DNA of 64,000 nt from contig NC_063050.1 in the NCBI RefSeq assembly GCF_018812025.1, forward strand, positions 5,340,547 through 5,404,546. The letters run 5' to 3'. The translations under genes and the position numbers were made by a program. Shown piece by piece: positions 55,593 to 64,000 of this stretch; the stretch's first letter is position 1; each line of letters begins with the position of its first letter. The notes beneath the pieces were generated by a model. It worked only from the letters and a program-made list of their open reading frames with translations. It ran no database searches and was not told the origin of the DNA. This stretch comes from Megalobrama amblycephala. Lineage: Eukaryota; Chordata; Actinopteri; Cypriniformes; Xenocyprididae.

Positions 55593-55895
55593 AGATGGCA
55601 GTAAGTTCATCTGTTTCCTTTTTGTCAGTCAGATACCTTGATGTGGTTTTTATCTTCATTTCAGACTGATGTTCACTTCTTTCTCTGTCTTGTGCAGATG
55701 TTTTTGTTGGCGGTTCTTATCCCTGTTTTACTGGGCTGTGAGTGTGATAGTGATATAGAAAAGGGGTCGACTGTTCTGACCTTTATAAAGCAGGACAAAC
55801 AGTCAGTGGGATTTACTCCATCTATCCAGCAGGTGGCGCTCCTGTCTGGGTTTACTGTCACATGATCTCAGATGGAAAAGATGAAGACAAGTGTT
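55550..55895 (+). pseudogene. MFAP4-like 5' fragment, head to head with the minus-strand copy
   Basis: On the plus strand: a leader matching the first exon (GATCTCTGCTGTGATCTAC, then ATGGCA followed by GTAAGT at 55595-55606), an intron ending TTGTGCAG, and the signal-peptide exon MFLLAVLIPVLLGCECDSD from about 55699. A frameshift then breaks the fibrinogen start (the DNA still matches TTTATAAAGCAGGACAAACA-type words). Similarity ends near 55895. The two copies meet near 55550 in opposite orientation, an inverted duplication. Confidence 0.75.
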
Positions 55896-56013
55896 AAATA
55901 ATTTCTTATTTCTTGGGCTTCACTTTTTGACTTTCTTTGTGTCTTGGGATTTAGTAGTTCTTGGACACACTGACACTCTCACACACAACCAGAAGTTGAA
56001 GACACACACACAT

Positions 56014-56801
56014 TTACATGTCATAAATGTAGGGAAATAGTCAGGCTGACAGAGAGAATCTCAGAATTAGAGACACGCATCCAAACTTTAATTGAGGATA
56101 GTAAGAATGCAAGGGCTTCAGATACTGTTTTGGATGCGACTAGCTTAGTGAACTCTGTACATTGTTCGGTTCCGGCTGTAGAGCCCGCGCAGCAGGGCAC
56201 TTGGGTAACGGTGAGGCGGCCTAGCCGCGGAAAACACCACTCTTCCGTTCCAATAAGAACATCACACAGGTTCTCCCCACTCAGTGACGCACCCACTGAG
56301 AATCTTGTTGAAAGTGCCCTAGTCATTGGCGATTCTATTACACGGAACGTGAAAATAGAGACACCAGCCACCATAGTCACATGTTTGCCGGGAGCCAGAG
56401 CACCTGACATCAAAGCAAATTTAAAAGTGCTGGCTAATGCTAATCGTAAATACTCTAAAATTATTATTCACATCGGCACTAATGATGTTCGACTTCGCCA
56501 GTCGGAGATCACTAAAATGAACATTAAAGAGATGTGTGAACTCGCAAGTACAATGTCAGGAGAAGTAATTTGCTCTGGCCCTCTTCCTGTTCATTGGAGT
56601 GATGAGATAGTTAGCAGATTATCATCACTCAATGGCTGGCTGTCTAAGTGGTGTCCGCAGAATAATATAGGTTTCAAAGACAATTGGAAAAGTTTTTGGG
56701 GCAGACCTGACCTGTTGAAAAGAGATGGTATTCATCCTTCCCGGGATGGTGCTGCTCTTCTCTCTAGTAATATGGCACATAGTCTTAGAGCTGAAACATG
56801 A
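56014..56801 (+). pseudogene. L2 ORF1 esterase, uninterrupted from 56130
   Basis: The esterase domain is complete in one frame: [41 protein letters not shown] and the catalytic DGIHPSRDGA. It ends at 56801. Unlike copy 1 it keeps the GAA codon after SG and the last block. The N-terminal finger is cut away, so the ORF has no proper start. Confidence 0.8.
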
Positions 56802-57290
56802 CAAACTGAGGCCCAGGACAGGAAAAAGCAGCAGACAGACTGGCTAAACCGACCGTCTGCTAGCTGCCTCACGTTACAGAAGTCAGATAAATCCCAACAC
56901 ATAGAAACTCTCACACCTAGATATTATTACATAGAGACTGTGTCTGTACCCCAAATTAGTAAAAACAAAAAACTTCCAAACCCATTCAATGGTAAAAATT
57001 TAATTGATGTTCAACAAATAAAAAATAGAGATAATACTGATAAACAACTGATAAAGCTTGGGTTGTTAAATATTAGATCCCTTTCTACAAAAACACTTAT
57101 TGTAAATGATATTATCACAGACAATAATCTAGATGTGCTGTGTTTGACAGAAACGTGGCTAAACCGGACGATTACATTACTTTAAATAAGTCTAGCCCTC
57201 AAGGTTATGATTATCAACACAATCCTCGTCAGAAAGGCAAAGGGGGAGGTGTTGCTGTAATTTATAGTAATACAGTATATAATGAAAACA
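56014..57290 (+). mobile_element. L2 LINE family A, truncated at both ends (copy 3)
   Basis: Starts inside ORF1 ([10 protein letters not shown] frame, matching 21475 onward) and ends inside the endonuclease of ORF2 near 57268, where unrelated sequence follows. The spacer between ORF1 and ORF2 is conserved with copy 1. Confidence 0.85.
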
Positions 57291-57643
57291 CGACTGGGCC
57301 CAAGATGGATCCTTGTGGGACCCTACAGGAAATGGATGCTGGAGAAGAAAAAGAGGCAAACCATTTAAAAAAGGTTCCCTGGACTCTGACAATCTGTTTT
57401 AAACACTGTAACCTGAAGTGCTGAAATGTCTGTGTCTGTATATCTGTAACCTCATTACATCCTATAACTCCTGGCGTAATGTTATTAAGTACCTTTATGG
57501 ATTTTGAGAGAGGAAGTACCATTGCTGGTGATGCAGGCCTCACTGAGCTATCGGATTTCATCAAAAATATCTTAATTTGTGTTCTGAAGATGAACGAAGG
57601 CCTTACGGGTGTGGAAGGGCATGAGAGTGAGTAATTAATGACA
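57291..57643. repeat. LINE RT scrap (minus strand) followed by a dispersed fish repeat
   Basis: On the minus strand at about 57270-57350 a frame reads CRVPQGSILGPVVFSLYTVL, the RT motif of an L2/Rex-like LINE, with nothing else of the element recognisable. From about 57560, AAATATCTTAATTTGTGTTC, GAAGATGAACGAAGG and GAGTAATTAATGACAGAATT form a repeat that resumes after the hAT insertion at 63702 with CATTTTTGGGTAAATTAGCC. Confidence 0.6.
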
Positions 57644-58365
57644 GAATTTTCGGTAACACTTTAGAATAACTCACGCTATGAAGCATTAGTTAAGCATTAG
57701 TAAATAGTTAAATCCTCATTTATAAAACATTAATAGACATTAGTAAGCCATTTATAAATACAGCTATAAATGCTTTGTTCTTGATTTATAAGCATATCTT
57801 TAATGAGTTTAATAATTGGATTTTCATACTTTATTAATGATCAATTTATCATTTCTAAATTATGTATTACATTATTCACAAACCAGTAATTTAGGAGTTG
57901 TCAGTGGTTCATAAGATCATTTAGGAAGTGTAAGTAAATGATTAATAAAATATTTAAATGTACATTTATGCATATTATTATTTAGACATATAGTATTAGT
58001 TACTCAGTGTGTTAATAAATGCTTTATTAACATATTCCTAGTGTCAAAACTACCTCGGTACTAACTTTAAAACATTAGAGTACAGCAGTGCAGAAGATCA
58101 CTGAACCTTTAAATCTCATTTATAAAAGCTTTACGAGGCATAAACAGTCCTCACTTCAGATGAGCTCACAAAAATAGTTAACTGACCACTTCTAAATGTG
58201 TTATAACTGCCTGAATTAATCATGAATTGCAGTAGGAATATGTGTTAATATGTGGGAGTTGCTTCCTGCTTCGCTACTGTTCGGACGCTCTTGCTTACAG
58301 CTCCGCGCTTTGCTCTATTGCTTTTATATTTTATCTCCTAATTTTAACTACAGCAAATCGGCACA

Positions 58366-60016
58366 GTGGTCAAACGACAAATCTTGGCAACAACAATCTT
58401 TTTAACTGGAAGAATTGCTACAAAAAAGGGGAATTTTTATCCAACCAGCCTCCCACTGACCGCCATCAGCTTACATTCCGGAGAAGGGAAAACACAGCTG
58501 CCTACATTCAAAAGGATTAGAAATAATATGCCTCTTCTGGTTGAAGAATCTACCTGCTGCACAAACTGCCACAGACTTCTACAAAGGATTGCAGTTCTTG
58601 AAACAAAGTTACTTGCGGGACTACCAAACCAGAAGGAACACACAACAGAGCTTCGTCATGGACGTCCTCAGCACAAAGCCGGTGAGTCTCATGAATCTAA
58701 TGCCCCTAAACAGACCGTACTGAGTGCCGGAACTGATCAGCACATTAATCGATGGCACACACAGGGAGCGAGACCCAAAGGCACTCGAGACATTAGATTG
58801 TCACGAGTATCACATATTAATGCAGTAGCATCCTCTACCCCAAACACTAGCTCCCTACCACCGCCAATACATCTGGAGAACAGATTTGAAGTGTTAATGA
58901 ATGTGGGTGAGGAATCTCCAGACTTGATGAATGTGGGTGAGGAATCCCCAAACATGATCGGACACAGATCAAATCAGCCAGCAGCTAACACCGATGCTAA
59001 CTGCCGCTCAAGGTTGAACAGTCAGAGGCACTCAGCTCTTAGAGCAGCCAAGCCCAGGACTCTGATAGTGGGTGACTCTATTATCAGAAACATTAGCAGC
59101 AGGGATACAACTACATTCTGCCTTCCACAAGCAACAGTTTCTGATGTAAACAGGGAACTTAAGAGCATTCTGATGAAATATAAGACTGCAAATCGACTAA
59201 TCATTCATGTGGGGAAGAATGATATTCAGAAGGAGCAGTCAGAACTCCTTAAGAGGGATTTCAATGAACTTTTTGAAATGCTTAAAAGACTAAAAGTTCA
59301 GTCGTTCATCAGTGGACCACTCCCAGCAAGAGGAACAAATAGATTTACACGGTTGCTTGGGCTCAAGAGTGCTAAAGGACAATATCTACTTCTGCCTCCA
59401 TCATCCTTCAGCAGTGTGTGCAAATCCACTCAACCTGAATGGCACAAACACACCTGGACAGAGTACAACTGACCACAGAACTTCACTTCAGCAGCTGAAT
59501 GGACATGCGGTTGATACTTCCCACAAGGTCAATGATAACACCACGCAGCCACAACAACCACTGCTCACGGACACAATCCTAACTGAGCCCTGCCCACAGA
59601 GCTCACCGAGAGACAGTGACGTGTTAGAACTGCTCCAAGATTCAGCACCCAAGGACGACTTTTGGGAAAACAGCCAGGGAAGCCAGGACAACATATTACA
59701 GCCTCCGGTAACACCAGAGCAACAGCCCCTCTCACCGGACACGTTATCCCTCTCTCCAGCATCCCCTCTTCTGTGCTTTTCAGAGAAAATGGAGGAACTG
59801 GTGTATGCTGGAACCAAACTCTCCCACTCTTTTGCTGCGAGCCCCCAGATATCAACAAAAAAGCGTCAAGCCCCGAAACCACCAAAGCCTGTGGGCCCAG
59901 CTCGGCCTCCCCCTCCTCCTGCGAGAGCTCTTCGGCCCCTGCCACAACGCCAGGGCCCTCACCCTCCTCCATCTGTTCTAGGTGAATCAAAAACAACCGA
60001 TAACAGCTCTCAGTGA
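58366..60016 (+). pseudogene. L2 family B ORF1: esterase plus proline-rich tail, one frameshift
   Basis: The N-terminal part has a small cysteine cluster and coiled coil (CCTNCHRLLQRIAVLETKLL). The esterase follows: LIVGDSIIRNIS (nucleophile Ser), then HVGKND where family A has HIGTND, then ISGPLPARGTNRF. Near 59370 a shift moves the frame, and the end of the esterase (LNLNGTNTPGQ) and a long tail with PKPPKPVGPARPPPPPARA are read in the second frame to TGA at 60016. Such a tail might bind SH3-type domains, but no role is known to me. Confidence 0.8.
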
Positions 60017-60019
60017 TGT

Positions 60020-63000
60020 GTGTCGGGTCCCCGCTACGATAACAGTGACTTTATCAATTGTTTACAGAACAAGCGGGAACCCAGTGTGCCTGTAGCTTTC
60101 TCTATTTCTGTTTTATTACATTATAGAAAGCCTAAGGCCTTTTCAAACCGTTTGGCAAACCCATTTAATCTGCTACCTATTACACGTCAAACTAAGATTA
60201 CTGTAGAGACAGAAAGTAAGACTGTTAAGTTAGCACTTTTAAACATCCGCTCACTTAAAAATAAATCTTGTCAATGACTTAATAACCACAAACAACCTAG
60301 ATTTTATGCTTCTAAATGAAACATGGCTTGAAGACAGCTGCAGTGCAACAATCCTGAATGAAACAGCCCCTCCTAACTTTACTTTTATGAGTGTCTGCAG
60401 AGCTGTTAGGAGAGGTGGAGGTGTTGCTGCTCTATTTAAAGATGTCTATCAAGGCAAGCAAGTGTCATTTGGGGATTACTTGTCTTTCGAATATTTAGGT
60501 ATTGTGTTAAAAGGTGCTCCTCGCATTCTACTTATAGTTATTTACAAGCCTCCAAAATACTCTCCAGCCTTTGTGGAGGATTTTACAGAACTGTTATCAG
60601 CAATTTCCTCAGAGTCTGACTGTTTTGTTATTACTGGGGACTTTAACATCCACATAGAAAATGCAGAATCCAATATGGCAAAAGAAATCATAACTGTTCT
60701 GAATACTTTTGATCTGACTCAGCATGTACATGGACCTACACACAATCGTGGACACACTCTAGATTTAATTATTAGTAAGGGTCTAAACATTTCATCCATT
60801 GTCATTAAGGATGTAGCGCTATCTGATCATTTCTGTATTTTCTTTGAAATATTGATCTGTCCGACTGTTGAAGCTAGATCTGTCTCGGGCAAAAAGCGAT
60901 GCTTAAATGAGAATACTAGTGCACTGTTTATGAAGGATATATCTTTAACACCAAGCATATCCGCAGACTCTGTTGATTTTCTCCTTGATTCTTTTAACTC
61001 AAAAGTACAGAATGTTATTGATAACATTGCTCCTGTGAAAGTCAGGAAGAAAAGTGGCAGACAAAAAGCACCGTGGAGAAACTCAACAGCAGTGCAAAAT
61101 ATGAAAAGACAATGCAGAAAAGCTGAGCGCATGTGGCGAAAGACAAAACTTGAAATTCATTATAACATCTATAAAGATATTCTTCATGCTTTCAATGTGG
61201 AATTAGGCAAAGCTAGACAGACCTTCTTCTCAAATATAATAAACAGAAACTTAAACAACACCCGCACTCTTTTTGCTACTGTAGAGAGACTAACAAACCC
61301 CCCAAGTCAGATTCCCAGTGAAATGCTCTCAGACAGCAAATGTTTAAGAGTTTGCTTCCTTCTTCTCTGAGAAAATTAATAATATCAGAAAGGCGATCAG
61401 CACATCCTTGAGCTGCACTGGGGTAAAACAGATCAGATCACAACCTCAGAAAGTAGCTATTATGTCTGATTTCGAAGCAATTGATGGTAAAATTTTGGAA
61501 GAAACAGTACAGCACCTTAAAACATCAACCTGCGCCCTTGACACACTTCCCACATCTTTTTTCAAAAGAGTGTTTGACTGTTTAGAAGCAGATCTCCTAG
61601 AAGTGGTAAATGCCTCACTTCTCTCTGGGACTTTTCCAAAATCCCTGAAAACTGCAGTTGTTAAGCCCCTCCTGAAAAAGAGCAATCTGGATAACACCAT
61701 ATTGAGCAACTACAGGCCAATCTCAAATCTTCCTTTCATAGGCAAGATCATTGAAAAAGTTGTTTTCAATCAGCTGAACAAGTTCTTAAGCTTGAATGGA
61801 TACTTTGACAACTTTCAATCTGGTTTCCGACCACATCACAGCACAGAGACAGCACTCATAAAGATAATAAATGATATTCGCCTAAACACAGATTCAGGTA
61901 AATTATCAGTGCTGGTTCTACTCGACCTCAGTGCTGCGTTTGACACTGTTGATCACAACATTCTTCTTGACAGGCTCGAAAACTGGGTTGGGCTCTCTGG
62001 GATGGTCCTTAAATGGTTCAGGTCATACTTAGAAGGGAGAGGTTATTATGTGAGTATCGGTGACTATAAGTCTGAGTGGACATCCATGACATGCGGAGTC
62101 CCTCAAGGTTCAATACTTGCACCCCTCCTGTTCAACCTATATATGCTGCCACTGAGCCAAATAATGAGAAAGAACCAAATTGCATATCACAGCTATGCAG
62201 ATGACACCCAGATTTACCTAGCCCTCTCACCTAACGACTACAGCCCCATTGACTCCCTGTGCCAATGCATTGATGAAATTAAAAATTGGATGTGCCTAAA
62301 CTTCCTTCAGTTAAACAAAGACAAAACTGAAGTCATTGCGTTTGGAAACAAAGACGAAGTTCTCAAAGTGAACACGTACCTTCACTCTAGGGGTCAAACA
62401 ACTAAAAATCAAGTCAGGAATCTTGGTGTGATTCTGGAGTCAGACCTGAGTTTCAGTAGCCATGTAAAGACAATAACTAAATCAGCATATTATCATCTCA
62501 AAAATATTGCAAGAATTAGATGCTTTGTCTCCAGTCAAGACTTAGAGAAACTTGTTCATGCTTTCATCACCAGCCGGGTGGATTATTGTAATGGGCTCCT
62601 CACTGGTCTTCCCAAAAAGATCATAAGACAACTGCAGCTCATACAGAACGCTGCTGCCAGGATACTGAGCAGAACCCGAAAACATGAACACATCACACCA
62701 GTCCTCAGGTCCTTGCACTGGCTTCCAGTTGCATTTAGAATTGATTTTAAAGTACTGTTACTCGTTTATAAATCACTCAATGGCCTAGGACCCCAATACA
62801 TTGCAGATATGCTCATAGAATATAAACCTAACAGATCACTCAGATCATCAGGATCAAGTCATTTAGAAATACCAAGGGTTCACTCAAAGCAGGGAGAGTC
62901 TGCTTTTAGCTGTTACGCCAGCCGCAGCTGGAACCAGCTTCCAGAAGAGATCAGGTGTGCTCCTATAGTAGCCACATTCAAATCCAGACTCAAAACACAT

Positions 63001-63027
63001 CTTTTTATCTATGCATTTGCTGATTGA
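60020..63027 (+). pseudogene. L2 family B ORF2: endonuclease and reverse transcriptase, two frameshifts
   Basis: Endonuclease: LALLNIRSLKNKS, then after a shift near 60270 LLNETWLED, VITGDFNIH, GPTHNRGHTLDLII and ALSDHFCIF. A shift near 61365 precedes a 539-codon frame with the whole [74 protein letters not shown] and catalytic YADDTQIYLA. The C-terminal domain ends FKSRLKTHLFIYAFAD at 63027. All catalytic residues are present. Only the two shifts stop it, so related active copies may exist in the genome. Confidence 0.92.
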
Positions 63028-63701
63028 GCACTGTGCTATGTCCGAACTGTTTGCACTTTATTTTATACGTATTATCTTTTTATTCTTTAAATTCCTTTTC
63101 CTGTTTTTATTTCATTTTTAATGTATTTTATATCTTTTATGTATCATCCTGATTCTGACTTTTAATGCATTTTAAATATTGCGGTAAAATTCTCTGTTTT
63201 TACTGTTATTTCTATTACTTATGTTCTATTTTTATTATTATTCTTTATGTAAAGCACTTTGAATTACCATTGTGTATGAAATGTGCTATACAAATAAAAT
63301 TGCCTTGCCTTGCCTTGCCTAATAAAACATTTACTAACACACTAAGTAACTATTACTGTATGTGTCTAAATAATAAGATGTATAAATGAATGTTTAAATA
63401 GTTTATTAATCATTTACTTACACTTACTAAATGAACTACTGACAACTCCTAAATAACTGGTTTGTAAATAATGTAATATTTAATTTAGAAATGATAAATT
63501 GATCATTAATAAAGTATGAAAATAAAAATTATTAAACACATTATAGATATGCTTATAAATCAAGAATAAAGCAATTATAGCTGTATTTATAAACTACTTA
63601 CTAATGTCTATTAATGCTTTATAAGTGATGAAATAACTATTAACTAATGCTTAACTAATGCTTCATAGTGTGCAGTTATTATAAAGTCTTACCGAATTTT
63701 C

Positions 63702-64000
63702 ATTTTTGGGTAAATTAGCCCTTTAAATGTCCAGCGCCATTTATAAGAATTCAGGTCTTCTCGGGTCCATTTGGAAAAAGCACATTTATTTTAAATTACC
63801 CGAGACCAGAGGCCACTAATACCGACCCGACCCGTGTCAGAGGCACTCATCAAAATCTCGGGTTGGCTCTCGGGTTTTCAGATCAAAGTTGACCCATAAA
63901 GACCTCTACACAGTATTACATTCACAAATTATGTTTTATAAACGTAGTTCAGGAGGAACAAGTCAAATAAGATACCCAATCATTTCATCATCTTAACCAT
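63702..64000. other. Right end: interrupted dispersed repeat and CGGGT-rich repeat
   Basis: CATTTTTGGGTAAATTAGCC continues the repeat split at 57643. From about 63756 short words such as TCGGGTCC, CGACCCGACCCG and CTCGGGTTTT suggest another DNA-transposon end, but it runs out of the window. No gene. Confidence 0.45.

Larger units (their letters stand above)
58225..63321 (+). mobile_element. L2 LINE family B, near full length
   Basis: 5' UTR from about 58225, ORF1 58366-60016 (one frameshift), ORF2 about 60020-63027 (two frameshifts), and a 3' end AAGCACTTTGAATTACC followed by AAATAAAAT and TTGCC repeats (63297-63320). The protein sequence differs clearly from family A. The few lesions suggest a younger insertion than the Polinton LINE. 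Confidence 0.92.
57652..63693. mobile_element. hAT-type foldback element with long inverted arms, carrying an L2
   Basis: An 8-bp duplication GAATTTTC (57644-57651 and 63694-63701) flanks ends GGTAACACTTTA and, reversed, GGTAAGACTTTA. The arms (about 57652-58033 and 63322-63693) are reverse complements over some 370 bp, with shared GAAGCATTAGTTAAGCATTAG. No transposase is present. An L2 of another family occupies the centre. Confidence 0.85.

Overview
The window is nuclear DNA of a teleost fish, most likely a cyprinid. The evidence is spliced genes of the MFAP4-like fibrinogen-domain family, AT-rich spacers, (TG)n, (AG)n and (AT)n microsatellites, and a dense load of fish-type transposons: L2/CR1 LINEs whose ORF1 carries an esterase, Gypsy and DIRS retroelements, hAT and TTAA-target DNA elements. 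The assignment to cyprinids is an inference from the character of the repeats; no marker gene proves it. I saw no tRNA, rRNA or CRISPR array.

Host genes. One apparently complete MFAP4-like secreted lectin gene lies on the minus strand (about 828-2035, six exons with good splice sites and a TATA box). Three decayed relatives follow: an orphan last exon (13405-13672), a minus-strand pseudogene broken by deletions and a solo LTR (54272-55592), and a plus-strand 5' fragment placed head to head with it (55550-55895).

Main find. Positions 14736-36157 are one Maverick/Polinton, a large virus-like DNA transposon, with inverted repeats of about 300 bp and a perfect 6-bp target duplication (GAGGTG). 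On its plus strand are a TATA box, an intact gene of unknown function, a Cys/His-rich gene broken by a stop, a broken gene that may be Bcl-2-like, a poly(A) signal, a decayed integrase with chromodomain, an intact minor capsid (penton-like) ORF, a frameshifted basic pX-like gene and a truncated major capsid gene. On its minus strand are the C-terminal remnant of a type B DNA polymerase, two small coiled or helical protein genes and a spliced gene that encodes three SUMO-interaction-like motifs. The packaging ATPase, the protease and most of the polymerase are not visible.

Nesting. An 8-kb L2 LINE (20991-29035) interrupts the Polinton, and two copies of a TTAA-target MITE interrupt that LINE, so three insertion layers can be read from target duplications. 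A solo LTR, a 0.7-kb MITE and a hAT MITE have also landed in the Polinton.

Flanks. At 5473-9310 is a Gypsy element with a collapsed 5' LTR. At 36.9-50.2 kb lie a palindromic MITE, a TTAA MITE, a DIRS element that has lost its reverse-transcriptase core, a Gypsy-like 3' end with a 24-bp minisatellite, and a 1.8-kb solo LTR. At 50.2-52.0 kb is a second copy of the L2 family, and at 56.0-57.3 kb a third. At 57652-63693 a hAT-type foldback element carries a nearly intact L2 of another family.
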